From Pseudomonas sp. Irchel s3h17 (GTDB taxonomy: Bacteria; Pseudomonadota; Gammaproteobacteria; Pseudomonadales; Pseudomonadaceae), in contig NZ_FYDL01000007.1 in NCBI RefSeq assembly GCF_900187505.1, positions 186,001-250,000 of the forward strand: a stretch of 64,000 bases of DNA, in the 5' to 3' direction. The notes below the pieces were generated by a model. That model had not been told where the DNA came from. It saw nothing but the letters and a program-made list of their open reading frames with translations, and made no database searches. Both the position numbers and the translations under genes were made by a program. Within the stretch, counting starts at the first letter, position 1. Every line of letters starts with the position of its first letter. Shown here piece by piece: positions 50,905 to 63,910 of the stretch.

Positions 50905-51543
50905 ATGTACAGGCTTTTTGGAGCGACAGGCACAGGTTCCGCTGTCATCGAGATGGCGCTCGAACGCTGCAATGTACCGTACAGCCTTGTGCAGGCGTGT
51001 TCGTGGGAGCCGGGTGTCGGCCGCGAAGCGCTCAAGCGTGTCAATCCGCTGATGCAGGTGCCCACCCTGGTGTTGCCCGATGGAAGTGTGATCACCGAAA
51101 GCGTCGCCATACTGATCCATCTGGGGCTCGGGTTTCCGGCTTCCGGTCTCTTGCCTCAGGGCGACGCACTCAAGGCGCAAGCACTTCGGGGACTGGTTTA
51201 CATCGCAACCAATTGCTATGTACCGATCGGCATCATCGACTATCCGGAGCGTTGGCTGAGCGAGCGTGACGAGCGATCGATGCAGTGCCTTCGGGAGGGC
51301 GCTCGGTCACAGCTGTACAAAAACTGGGATACGTTCAGCGACCAGTTCAGTGGCAAAGCCGTCTGGTGCCGTGATGATCCTGGAGCCCTTGAGATGCTGG
51401 CCGCGGTCGTCAGTCGATGGGCGCAAGCTCGTGAGTATTTGAGACTATCGCGACCCGGTTTTCATGCATCCCTGGAGTGCATCGACCTTCATCCGCAAGT
51501 GCGTTCTGTCATTGAGCGCCATTGGCCGATCGATCCATCCTGA
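50905..51543 (+). CDS. glutathione S-transferase-like protein (212 aa)
   Basis: The thioredoxin-like N-terminal domain has RLFGATGTGSAVIEMAL, the cis-Pro segment MQVPTLVLPDGSVITES (residues 51-67, with the glutathione-binding ES pair) and an all-helical C-terminal domain. A catalytic Ser, Thr or Tyr at the N-terminus is not certain (Tyr2, Thr8 and Ser11 are candidates). The gene stands alone. The ribosome site is weak. Confidence 0.8.
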   Translation: MYRLFGATGTGSAVIEMALERCNVPYSLVQACSWEPGVGREALKRVNPLMQVPTLVLPDGSVITESVAILIHLGLGFPASGLLPQGDALKAQALRGLVYIATNCYVPIGIIDYPERWLSERDERSMQCLREGARSQLYKNWDTFSDQFSGKAVWCRDDPGALEMLAAVVSRWAQAREYLRLSRPGFHASLECIDLHPQVRSVIERHWPIDPS

Positions 51544-51696
51544 CCAATCGCGGTCGACAGGTGTCAGCCCAAGGGCTGTTCACCTTGTGTTGAATACGGT
51601 TTCTTCTCCTGCACAGTGAATCCCGATGCTTCACTGAGACTTCCACTGCCGTGTCGACAAACAGCCTAGATCAACGGCTCTGTCTCCTGGCGGCTA

Positions 51697-53181
51697 TCAC
51701 GTGCGCATTTGCGTTTCAATCAGCGCGCACAGTGTCTGGACGGCTCCGCGCATGGACGTTGCCGGTGTGTTGCCAAAGCCCATCAACAGGCCATGGCGGA
51801 CTTTGGTGTAGGGCGCCACGAACAATCCCGACAATGGGCCGGCACCAATCTCTCGTGCCCGGGCGGCGGCGGTCAGTGCCTGATCGTCACAACCCTCCGG
51901 CAGGTCGGCGAGAAGATGCAATCCGGTGGCGGCGGTCGAGACCGAAAGCAGTCCGTCGGCTTCGCTCGCGATAGCTGACAGCAAGGCCGCGCGGCGCTCT
52001 GTGTAGAGCGACTTGGCGCGGCGGATATGGGGGCCTAAATGGCCATTGCCGATAAAGTCGGCAGCGGTGGCTTGCACCGACTTCGGTACGCGGTGGCCAC
52101 TGCCGTTGCGTACGCGTTGCAACACATCCACCAGATGATCGGGCGCGACCAGGAAACCCAGGCGTAGGCCGGGCATGAGCAACTTGCTAAGCGTACCGAC
52201 GTAGATGACTCGACCATTGTCGCCATCGAGCGCCTTGAGCGCCGTGGTGGGGGCGCATTCATAACGAAATTCACTGTCGTAATCATCTTCGAGGATCACG
52301 GCATTCGCCTCGTCAGCCCATTGCAGAAGGGCCATGCGCCTGGCCAGGCTCATGGTGACACCGGTCGGGTATTGGTGTGAGGGTGACACCAGTGCCAGCC
52401 TGGCGTCGGGTGCGAGTCGGCGCCCGGCCTGCACTTCCAGGCCTTCGGCATCGACCGGCACGCCAACCGTGTTCAGTCCGGCCAATACCAGGCTGCGGTA
52501 AGTGGCATCGTATCCCGGGCTTTCGACCCAGGCGCGATCACCTCTGTCCGTGAGTGCGAGCGCGGCAATCAGGACGGCCGCTTGAGCACCGGGGGCGACG
52601 ATGATGTTGTCGGGGCGACAGGTGATGCCGCGGGCGACGCCCAGGTACTCTGCCAGGGCTTCGCGCAAGGACAGCAGGCCCTGGGGATCGCCATAGGAGG
52701 CGCCGCAGGCCAGCCGTCCCCGCCAGAACCGCCCTTCAAGCCTGCCCCAAAGCGCATAGGGGAAGGCATCCAGTGCAGGGAGGCCAGGCGTCAGCGGCCA
52801 GGCGGGATGGGCCAGTGACATGGAGTCGAGCCCTACCAGCTGGCGTGAGCGCTGGGAGCCCGCCAGAACCGGTCGTGCAGGCGTGGAGGGCGCTGGGGGC
52901 CTGATCCCTATCCGGCAGGCCACGTAGGTCCCGGACCCTTGGCGCGCTTCGAAGAACCCCTCGGCCAGCAGTTGTTCATAAACGCCGGTCACGGTCATCC
53001 GCGAAACTCCCAGCTCCTGTGCCAGCGTGCGGGACGCGGGCAGCCGAATGCCGGGCTTGAGGGTGTTATGGGTCACGCCTTTGCGAAAGAAACGCACCAG
53101 TTGTTCGCGCAGGGACAGTGGGCTGTCAGGGGAGGGGAGAAAGGCGTTCCAGACCGGGTAAGCCGTGGCGCGTTTTTTCAT
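51697..53181 (-). CDS. MocR/PdxR-type regulator: GntR HTH fused to aminotransferase domain (494 aa)
   Basis: The N-terminal GntR winged helix is KPGIRLPASRTLAQELGVSR followed by TVTGVYEQLLAEGFFEARQG (residues 42-85). The class-I aminotransferase domain has SPSHQYPTGVTMS, ILEDDYDSEFRY and the PLP lysine in GTLSKLLMPGLRLGF. It is divergent from a BenE-type permease gene, which it probably controls. A CCAGT-N15-ACTGG pair at 53249-53273 is a candidate operator. The effector is unknown. Confidence 0.88.
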   Translation of the reverse strand: MKKRATAYPVWNAFLPSPDSPLSLREQLVRFFRKGVTHNTLKPGIRLPASRTLAQELGVSRMTVTGVYEQLLAEGFFEARQGSGTYVACRIGIRPPAPSTPARPVLAGSQRSRQLVGLDSMSLAHPAWPLTPGLPALDAFPYALWGRLEGRFWRGRLACGASYGDPQGLLSLREALAEYLGVARGITCRPDNIIVAPGAQAAVLIAALALTDRGDRAWVESPGYDATYRSLVLAGLNTVGVPVDAEGLEVQAGRRLAPDARLALVSPSHQYPTGVTMSLARRMALLQWADEANAVILEDDYDSEFRYECAPTTALKALDGDNGRVIYVGTLSKLLMPGLRLGFLVAPDHLVDVLQRVRNGSGHRVPKSVQATAADFIGNGHLGPHIRRAKSLYTERRAALLSAIASEADGLLSVSTAATGLHLLADLPEGCDDQALTAAARAREIGAGPLSGLFVAPYTKVRHGLLMGFGNTPATSMRGAVQTLCALIETQMRT

Positions 53182-53248
53182 AAGAGCAGGACGTCCGTAT
53201 CCGCCGAAACAAGTGGTCTAAGTTAACTGTGGAAAGTGGATATTTCAA

Positions 53249-53273
53249 CCAGTCCATTTTGTACCCATACTGG
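53249..53273. promoter_or_regulatory. candidate MocR operator between mocR and benE-like genes
   Basis: CCAGT and ACTGG flank 15 bp in the 189-bp divergent region. TGGTC and TGGAT direct-repeat-like pieces lie just upstream at 53214 and 53237. This is a weak, by-eye call. Confidence 0.3.
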
Positions 53274-53370
53274 CTTCATTGTTAACCGCGCAGGTTCTGG
53301 ACCGGGCGTCTGGCGCAGATCCTGATCGGATCCCGGTCCGAGCATGTGTACTCAGGAAGGTACTTCACGG

Positions 53371-54564
53371 ATGAAAAACACGGCGACGGCCATACCCCTC
53401 AAATCAACCGATCTGTTCCATCCGGTGGTGGCGGCGCTGGTGTCCGTCATCGTCAACTACGGCGGCACTTTCATTCTCGTGTTCCAGGGGGCAAAGGCGG
53501 CCGGGCTGAGTCCCGAACAAACCGCTTCGTGGATCTGGTCGGTGTCCGTAGGGGTTGGCCTGACGGGGGCCTGGTTGAGCTACCGCTACCGGGAACCGAT
53601 CATCACTGCCTGGTCGACGCCGGGCGCGGCTTTCCTGATCACGGTACTGCCCAATACGCCCTACGCCGAGGTCATTGGCGCATATGTGTTGTCAGCCATC
53701 GGCTTCGTGATCCTGGGGATGTCGGGCTACTTCGAGCGCGTGGTGAAGATGATCCCGCCGGGGATTGCCGCCGGCCTGCTGGCGGGCATCCTGTTGCGAT
53801 TCGGCATGGGAGCGTTCGGGGGCGCGAGTGTTGACCCGCTGTTGGTTGGGGTACTGATTTTCAGCTATGCGCTTATCCGCCGGTTCACTGCCCGCTACAG
53901 TATTGTCGGCGTCCTGGTGATCGGTGTTGCGCTGTTACTCGGCCTGGGACAGGTCAGTTTCGACAGTGTCGAGCTCAGCCTGGCCACGCCGGTCTGGACG
54001 ACACCCGAGTTCTCACTCAATGCGCTGCTCAGCGTCGCCTTGCCTTTGTTTGTGATCACCCTGACCGGGCAGTACATGCCCGGCATGCTGGTCCTGCGCA
54101 ATGACGGTTTCACAACCAGCGCCAATCCGATTATCACCGTGACGGGGCTGGGCTCGCTGCTGATGGCACCCTTCGGTTCCCATGCGTTCAATGTGGCGGC
54201 GATCACCGCCGCCATTTGCACGGGACCTGAGTCCCACGAAGAACCCGGCAAGCGCTACATCGCCGGGCTCGCCTGTGGCGTGTTCTATATGCTCGTCGGC
54301 GTGTTCGGTAGCACTTTGGCCACCTTGTTCGTGGTGCTGCCCGCCACATTCATCACCACCCTGGCCGGCCTGGCCTTGCTGGGAGCGATTGGCGGCAGTC
54401 TGGCGACCGCCGTGACGGATGTACGAGGGCGGGAAACCGCGCTGGTTACCTTCCTGGCCACGTCGGCCAACGTCACGCTACTGGGCCTTGGCGGAGCGTT
54501 CTGGGGGTTGCTGGTGGGGTTGATCATGCATGGCGTGATTCACGCCAGGATTCGAAATCGCTGA
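53371..54564 (+). CDS. benE: BenE family benzoate/H+ symporter-like permease (397 aa)
   Basis: It has about 11-12 hydrophobic segments and the BenE features PVVAALVSVIVNYGGTFILV, AWSTPGAAFLI (near residue 78), GMGAFGGASVDPLLVG and LTGQYMPGMLVLRNDGF. The start at 53371 was preferred since it gives the family length and has AGGAAGG upstream. The earlier ATG at 53344 adds nine residues. BenE proteins are named for benzoate but the cargo here is not fixed, because no benzoate genes are in view. It is probably regulated by the divergent MocR protein. Confidence 0.83.
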   Translation: MKNTATAIPLKSTDLFHPVVAALVSVIVNYGGTFILVFQGAKAAGLSPEQTASWIWSVSVGVGLTGAWLSYRYREPIITAWSTPGAAFLITVLPNTPYAEVIGAYVLSAIGFVILGMSGYFERVVKMIPPGIAAGLLAGILLRFGMGAFGGASVDPLLVGVLIFSYALIRRFTARYSIVGVLVIGVALLLGLGQVSFDSVELSLATPVWTTPEFSLNALLSVALPLFVITLTGQYMPGMLVLRNDGFTTSANPIITVTGLGSLLMAPFGSHAFNVAAITAAICTGPESHEEPGKRYIAGLACGVFYMLVGVFGSTLATLFVVLPATFITTLAGLALLGAIGGSLATAVTDVRGRETALVTFLATSANVTLLGLGGAFWGLLVGLIMHGVIHARIRNR

Positions 54565-54588
54565 GCGGGCTGCCATGATGCGGGTTGA

Positions 54589-54783
54589 TCAGGTGTCCGG
54601 CGTAGCAGTCACTTTGCGTTTCTGGTCGCGCAAATAGACTTCTTCCCGATGCACTTTTACGTCCTTTGGCGCATCGATTCCGATCCTGGCGCCCGTGCGC
54701 ATATTGCTCGGGCTCAACACGGTGATCTTGATGTCGTCGCCGATAATGATGGACTCACCGATTCGCCTGGTTAGCAGTAACAT
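54589..54783 (-). CDS. CsrA/RsmA-family RNA-binding protein, divergent paralogue (64 aa)
   Basis: [20 protein letters not shown] is the canonical CsrA N-terminus, and VHREEVY contains the RNA-contacting Arg (Arg46). The loop [12 protein letters not shown] is about two residues longer than the usual GVKGNQVRIG type and lacks the GxxG-like stretch. It would bind GGA motifs in mRNAs as a post-transcriptional regulator and could be one of several paralogues (RsmA, RsmE or another). The start has CGGAG 7 nt upstream. It stands alone, with a candidate small RNA region further upstream on the same strand. Confidence 0.87.
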   Translation of the reverse strand: MLLLTRRIGESIIIGDDIKITVLSPSNMRTGARIGIDAPKDVKVHREEVYLRDQKRKVTATPDT

Positions 54784-54939
54784 CCTGTAGCTCCGGAGTG
54801 ATGGAATATCCCCGCATACTGGTGCTCGGGCGCGTGCAGACGCGAATCAATAATTCTCAATTGTCGATGATCGGGGTGCAGCCCATGGCAAATGCGCCAG
54901 GCTGGCCGGTAATGGGGGCGTCGGGATGGGGGGAGCGGG

Positions 54940-55125
54940 CAGAAAAAGAACCGCGTTCCCAAGCGGGAACGCGGAACAAAAGGAGTTTCACTTGGGGTGA
55001 GAGGGTTGGCACCACCGCAGGCAAGCGTCGATTGCTACCTGCCGAGTCAACCCATGTGCAAGCGCCGTGAAGTGCTTGCAGCCAACCCCTCTCGACGCCC
55101 ATTTAGAACTCGCCCGAACGTTCTG
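54940..55125 (-). ncRNA. candidate small RNA upstream of the CsrA paralogue
   Basis: On the minus strand a -10-like CTATGCA (about 55128) is followed by about 170 nt rich in stem-forming pieces (TGCAAGC...GCTTGCA). It ends at the strong hairpin CCGCGTTCCC-GCTT-GGGAACGCGG with TTCTTTTT. No convincing ORF fills it. It could instead be the leftover transcript end of the glycine-zipper gene further upstream, whose own terminator has been split. Confidence 0.38.
54951..54974 (-). terminator. rho-independent terminator (minus strand)
   Basis: The stem is a perfect 10 bp with a 4-nt loop and is followed on the minus strand by TTCTTTTTC. It faces away from the CsrA gene start and ends transcription coming from 55.1 kb or beyond. 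Confidence 0.85.
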
Positions 55126-55233
55126 CATAGTTAATAAGTATCAAAAATATGGATTTACCGGCCGGCAGGGTGCCTTGATAGGCCGGCTCATCCCGGCACT
55201 TTCGCCAGGGCAGCAAAAAGCCCGCGCAGGGCG

Positions 55234-55450
55234 TAATGACGTTCAGTTAAGGATAGGGTTGCTCAATACATCCCCCGTGGCGAGCGAGCTTGCTCGCGCT
55301 GGGCTGCAGAGCAGCCCCAAAAACTATCGTCGAGCTCGTTCTGAAAGACCGCAGTCGCTTTGTTGGGTGCGCTTCACGCACCAGCGCGAGCAAGCTCGCT
55401 CGCCACGGGTCTCTCACCCGCTTCAAGCCTTTCTTAACTGAATAGCATTA
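55234..55450. mobile_element. MITE-like element copy 2 with REP palindromes (217 bp), 11-bp target duplication
   Basis: The termini are TAATGACGTTCAGTTAAG and CTTAACTGAATAGCATTA. The flanks CGCGCAGGGCG (55223-55233 and 55451-55461) are identical. The internal inverted units are GTGGCGAGCGAGCTTGCTCG and its complement ending GCTCGCTCGCCAC (about 55384-55405). Compared with copy 1 the palindrome reads GCGAGCTTGCTCGC instead of GGGAGCTTGCTCCC, so both stem arms changed together. It is inserted in the hairpin AAAAAGCCCGC...GCGGGCTTC, the terminator of the glycine-zipper gene. Confidence 0.85.
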
Positions 55451-55490
55451 CGCGCAGGGCGGGCTTCAGGGCACAAGCGGTGAGGGTCAC

Positions 55491-55925
55491 TCAGTCGTGC
55501 TTGTACTTGTTCTTGTGTTTGTGTTTGTGCTTGCCGTTATAGCTTTTTCCGCCGGAGTGATGATCGTCATCGTCCGCCAGGTTGTTGCCCACCGCGCCAC
55601 CGGCGGCGCCACCCAGCCCGGCACCGATGGTGGAGCCGGTCGAGCCGCCCAGCGAATTGCCGATCACCGAACCGCCTGCCGCACCGACTCCGCCACCGAT
55701 CGCGGCTTCGTTCCGGTTGCCTTTGGGGGCGGCGATGGCGCTGCCTGCGGCCCCGCCGACACCGGCACCAATGGCCGCTCCGGTGCTGCCGCCAATTTGT
55801 TGGCCAACAACGTTACCCAGTGCGCCGCCCAATCCGCCACCGACGGCAGCGTCGCCATCTCCAGAGGCCATGGCGCATTGTGTGAACAGAATACCCAGGG
55901 CAAGGGTGGACAGGATTAATCGCAT
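55491..55925 (-). CDS. exported glycine-zipper protein (144 aa)
   Basis: It has a signal peptide (MRLILSTLALGILFTQCAMA) then long Gly-x-x-x-Gly runs such as GGGLGGALGNVVGQQIGGS and GAGVGGAAGSAIAAPKG, which occur twice and form glycine-zipper helices of the outer-membrane or envelope type. The C-terminus is rich in His and Lys (KHKHKHKNKYKHD). The start at 55925 was preferred (GAGGTCCACAGC upstream) over an ATG seven codons earlier. Its terminator is split by MITE copy 2. Function unknown. Confidence 0.78.
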   Translation of the reverse strand: MRLILSTLALGILFTQCAMASGDGDAAVGGGLGGALGNVVGQQIGGSTGAAIGAGVGGAAGSAIAAPKGNRNEAAIGGGVGAAGGSVIGNSLGGSTGSTIGAGLGGAAGGAVGNNLADDDDHHSGGKSYNGKHKHKHKNKYKHD

Positions 55926-56080
55926 GCTGTGGACCTCATGAGTCATGTTTGATTTCAGACTTCCCTATCAGCTCGCTGAGTGTTCAAGCCGTGCTGTGTG
56001 CGCCGATTCGACGGTTGTCTAATCGGTTAGAGACGGTGCGGTCGTCAAAAGTTCGACCGCGGCCCGGGAATATCCGTCAT

Positions 56081-56104
56081 CCGGGCACTGCAAGCAGTGC
56101 CCGG
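56081..56104 (-). terminator. hairpin after metH
   Basis: CCGGGCACTGC-AA-GCAGTGCCCGG is a perfect 11-bp stem 13 bp beyond the metH stop. No T-run follows on the minus strand. Confidence 0.6.
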
Positions 56105-56116
56105 CTCATTGGGCTG

Positions 56117-59827
<3,711 letters not shown>

Positions 59828-59981
59828 AGGACTACCTGGTAAGGCCATTACGAAGGGTCGGAATCATAGCAAACCTGTATGCTTTTAGAGCATGAGCAGG
59901 ATTTGCATGAATATCGCTCATGTTGGTGCCGGGCCTGGACCGGTAGAATCGCGGCGTTTTTTCATGAACGGGACCAGGGAC

Positions 59982-62273
59982 ATGTCGTATCGCGTATTCA
60001 TCAGCCTCGTTGTGCTGTTTATCAGCACGGGCGCCACAGCACAGGGAGCGGTGCCGGCGATCTCCTATACCCGCGACATCCAGCCGATCTTCACGGAAAA
60101 ATGCGTGGCGTGCCATGCCTGCTACGACGCCGCCTGTCAGCTCAACCTGGGCAGTGGCGAGGGCGCGGCACGGGGGGCGAGCAAGACGCCGGTCTACGCC
60201 GGCGATCGCAGCAAGGCGTCGGCCCCGACCCGCCTGTACTATGACGCGTTTGGCAAGGCTGCCTGGCAGCGCAAGGACTTCTACTCGGTACTCGATGCCC
60301 AGGGCAGCCAGGCCGGGCTGATGGCACGCATGCTGGAACTGGGGCACCAGACCCCCTTGCAACTCAACGCCAAGCTGCCGGAAGACATCGTTCTGGGCCT
60401 GAACCGGGCCAACATGTGTTCGCAGACCGGCGAATTCGACGGCTATGCCAAAGAGCACCCGAAAGAGGGCATGCCCCTGGCCGTGACCGGCTTGACCAGC
60501 CAGCAGTACCAGACCCTGCAGCGCTGGCTGGCCTCGGGTGCGCCCATCGATGAGCAAGGGCTGGCGCCCAGCGCGCGGGAAGCCTTGCAGATCGTGCAAT
60601 GGGAAAACCTGCTCAATGCCCCGGGGGCTCGCGAAAGCCTGGTGGCGCGCTGGCTGTTCGAGCACCTGTTCCTCGCGCACCTGTATTTCAAGGAGGGCGA
60701 ACAGGGGCACTTCTTCCAGTGGGTACGCTCACGCACGCCGACCGGCCAGCCCATCGACCTGATCAACAGCCGCCGCCCCAACGACGATCCGGGTACCCAG
60801 GTGTATTACCGCCTGTGGCCGGTGCAAGGGGTGATCGTGCACAAGACCCACATCACCTACCCACTGAGCCCGGCGAAAATGGCCCGGATCAAGAGCCTGT
60901 TCTATAGCGGCAACTGGCAGGTCGACGCCTTGCCCGGTTACGGGCCGGAGCGCCGTGCCAATCCGTTCCAGACGTTCCAGGCGATCCCGGCACAAGCGCG
61001 TTATCAGTTCATGCTCGATAACGCCGAGTACTTCGTGCGCACCTTTATTCGCGGGCCGGTGTGTCGCGGGCAGATCGCAACCGATGTGATCCGCGATAAC
61101 TTCTGGGCCTTGTTCCAGGCCCCCGAGCATGATCTGTACATCGTCGATCCGAACTACCAGGCGCAAGCCACGCCATTGCTGGCCATGCCCGGTCAGAACG
61201 ACGACGTGGGCAGCGTGCTGAGCCTGTGGCACGCCTACCGCGACAAGCGCAACGAGTACGAAGCCCTGCGCCGCGACAACTACGCCGATGCACCCGCGCC
61301 CAGCTGGTCGAGCTTGTGGGCGGGCAATGACAACGCCTTGCTGAGCATCTTCCGCCATTTCGACAGCGCCTCGGTGACCAAGGGCCTGATCGGCGACGTG
61401 CCGCAAACGATGTGGCTGTTCGATTTTCCGCTGCTGGAGCGCACCTATTATCAGTTGGCGGTGAATTTCGATGTGTTCGGCAATGTCTCCCATCAGGCGC
61501 AGACCCGACTGTATTTCGACCTGATCCGCAACGGCGCCGAGCAGAACTTCCTGCGCTTGATGCCGGCTGATTCGCGTGACGGTTACCTGGACGATTGGTA
61601 CCAGAACAGCGGCCAGTTGAAGTTGTGGCTGGATTACGAAAGCATCGACGACGATACGCCGACGGCCTTGAAGCTCGATGACAAAGACCCCAAGCGCGAT
61701 TTTGCCAATCAATTGCTGGCCCGCTATGGCGACCTGAACGCCCGGCCCGACCCGATCAACCGCTGCAACGGTGCCTACTGCTCACGGCCCAACATCGACC
61801 CGGCCCTGCAGGGGGCCGAACAGGCGTTGAGCCGCCTGACATCGCGCCCGGCGGCCGGCCTCAAGGTCATCGACCTGCTCCCCGAAGCGACCATGCTGCG
61901 CATTGAAACCGCCAGCGGCAAACGCGAGGTCTACAGCCTGCTGCGCAACCGCGCCCACAGCAACGTCGCATTCATGGTCGGCGAAGCGCTGCGCTATCAG
62001 CCGGGCATGGACACGCTGACCCTCTATCCCGGGGTACTCAGCAGCTACCCCAACTTCATGTTCAACATTCCGGCCCGGGAAGTACCGGAGTTCGTCGAAG
62101 ATATGGAATACGCCAAGGATACCCAGCGCTTCGAGAGAATCGTCGGGCGCTGGGGGATTCGTCGCAGTCACCCGCTGTTCTGGGTGTATTTCCATGACTT
62201 GAGCCGCTACATCCACGAAACCGACCCGGTGGAAGAGGGTGTGCTGGACATGAACCGCTTCGAAAACCTCTGA
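59982..62273 (+). CDS. cti: fatty acid cis/trans isomerase, periplasmic c-type heme protein (763 aa)
   Basis: After a signal peptide (MSYRVFISLVVLFISTGATA) the protein has the heme c motif CVACH (in EKCVACHACYD) and the Cti layout throughout, for example YYRLWPVQGVIVHKTHITYP, and the C-terminal FWVYFHDLSRYIHETDP. Cti isomerises cis-unsaturated membrane lipids to trans under solvent or heat stress. The start at 59982 was chosen for the signal peptide. The upstream in-frame ATG adds 30 residues without one. It is divergent from metH. Confidence 0.93.
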   Translation: MSYRVFISLVVLFISTGATAQGAVPAISYTRDIQPIFTEKCVACHACYDAACQLNLGSGEGAARGASKTPVYAGDRSKASAPTRLYYDAFGKAAWQRKDFYSVLDAQGSQAGLMARMLELGHQTPLQLNAKLPEDIVLGLNRANMCSQTGEFDGYAKEHPKEGMPLAVTGLTSQQYQTLQRWLASGAPIDEQGLAPSAREALQIVQWENLLNAPGARESLVARWLFEHLFLAHLYFKEGEQGHFFQWVRSRTPTGQPIDLINSRRPNDDPGTQVYYRLWPVQGVIVHKTHITYPLSPAKMARIKSLFYSGNWQVDALPGYGPERRANPFQTFQAIPAQARYQFMLDNAEYFVRTFIRGPVCRGQIATDVIRDNFWALFQAPEHDLYIVDPNYQAQATPLLAMPGQNDDVGSVLSLWHAYRDKRNEYEALRRDNYADAPAPSWSSLWAGNDNALLSIFRHFDSASVTKGLIGDVPQTMWLFDFPLLERTYYQLAVNFDVFGNVSHQAQTRLYFDLIRNGAEQNFLRLMPADSRDGYLDDWYQNSGQLKLWLDYESIDDDTPTALKLDDKDPKRDFANQLLARYGDLNARPDPINRCNGAYCSRPNIDPALQGAEQALSRLTSRPAAGLKVIDLLPEATMLRIETASGKREVYSLLRNRAHSNVAFMVGEALRYQPGMDTLTLYPGVLSSYPNFMFNIPAREVPEFVEDMEYAKDTQRFERIVGRWGIRRSHPLFWVYFHDLSRYIHETDPVEEGVLDMNRFENL

Positions 62274-62350
62274 CCGGCCTTTGATCAGGGGAACCCGGGG
62301 GCGCTTGCATTCGCAGGAAGGCAGCGCTTCTTTCCCGACAGAAATACTAG

Positions 62351-62992
<642 letters not shown>

Positions 62993-63026
62993 TAAGGTGT
63001 TCGCTGCGAGATTGAAAAACGGCGCT

Positions 63027-63157
63027 GTGGCGAGGGAGCTTGCTCCCGCTCGATTGCGAAGCAGTCGCCTACCTGCCGATGCATTTTCCCGTGATGAATG
63101 CGTTGGCAGGTCTTGGGGCCGCGTTGCGGTCCAGCGGGAGCAAGCTCCCTCGCCACA
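63027..63157. repeat. inverted REP pair (REPIN) between nfuA and cobM
   Basis: GTGGCGAGGGAGCTTGCTCC at about 63027 and its complement ending CTCCCTCGCCACAGG at 63159 frame about 80 bp. There are no TAATGC/TCAGTTAAG ends and no direct repeat, so it differs from the two MITE-like copies. It fills the 171-bp convergent spacer and may stop transcription from both sides. Confidence 0.8.
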
Positions 63158-63163
63158 GGTGCT

Positions 63164-63910
63164 TCAAGGCCTATACAGGTGCGCATGCCCCGCCCGGTAC
63201 AGCGATGACTCACTGAAGTTGTCGGCCGCCAGCACCCGTCCCACCAGAATCAGCGCCGTACGCCGAAACCCCTTGGCGTTCACCTTGCCGACGATATCCG
63301 TCAGCGTCCCGGTCACCCAATCCTGATCCGGCCAACTGGCCCGGTGAACCACCGCGATCGGACAGTCCGCACCGTAGTGGGGCAGCAGCTCGGCGACGAT
63401 TTTTTCCAGGTGGTTGACCCCCAGGTGAATCGCCATGGTCGCGCCATGCCGGGCCAGGCTGCTGAACTCTTCGCCCGCCGGCATGGCCGTCTTGTCGGCG
63501 TAGCGCGTCAGGATCACGCTTTGCGAGATGTCCGGTAGCGTCAGCTCGGCCCCCAGCAGTGCGGCACAGGCCGCGGTGGCGGTGACGCCGGGGATGATCT
63601 CGAACGGAATCCGCAGCTCGCGCAGGTAGCGGATCTGCTCGCCGATCGCCCCATACAGGCTGGGGTCGCCGGAATGCACGCGGGCCACATCCTGGCCTTG
63701 GGCATGGGCGGTCTTGATCAGCTCGATGATCTGTTCCAGGTGCAGTTCGGCGCTGTTGACCACCGTTTCGGCGTGATGGCCGTCAAGAACTGCGGCGGGC
63801 ACCAGTGAGCCGGCATAGATGATCACCGGGCAGCTGCGGATCAGCCGCTGGCCCTTGACGGTGATCAGTTCCGGGTCGCCGGGACCTGCGCCAATGAAGT
63901 AGACGGTCAT
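63164..63910 (-). CDS. cobM: precorrin-4 C11-methyltransferase (248 aa)
   Basis: This SAM-dependent tetrapyrrole methylase has MTVYFIGAGPGDPELITVKG (residues 1-20), VHSGDPSLYGAIGEQ (near 92) and PGVTATAACAALLGAELTLP (near 120), which is the CobM/CbiF pattern. It methylates C11 of precorrin-4 in cobalamin synthesis, the cofactor that MetH uses. The start at 63910 follows CAGGAGCCGGCC. A longer upstream reading has no ribosome site. The remaining 90 bp of the window hold no recognisable feature. Confidence 0.94.
   Translation of the reverse strand: MTVYFIGAGPGDPELITVKGQRLIRSCPVIIYAGSLVPAAVLDGHHAETVVNSAELHLEQIIELIKTAHAQGQDVARVHSGDPSLYGAIGEQIRYLRELRIPFEIIPGVTATAACAALLGAELTLPDISQSVILTRYADKTAMPAGEEFSSLARHGATMAIHLGVNHLEKIVAELLPHYGADCPIAVVHRASWPDQDWVTGTLTDIVGKVNAKGFRRTALILVGRVLAADNFSESSLYRAGHAHLYRP

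Noticed and set aside
54857..55102. An 81-residue minus-strand frame near the CsrA paralogue
   Set aside because: It has no good ribosome site and overlaps the strong terminator hairpin, so a non-coding transcript fits better.
60729..61712. A 327-residue minus-strand frame opposite cti
   Set aside because: It lies fully inside cti and shows only shadow composition.
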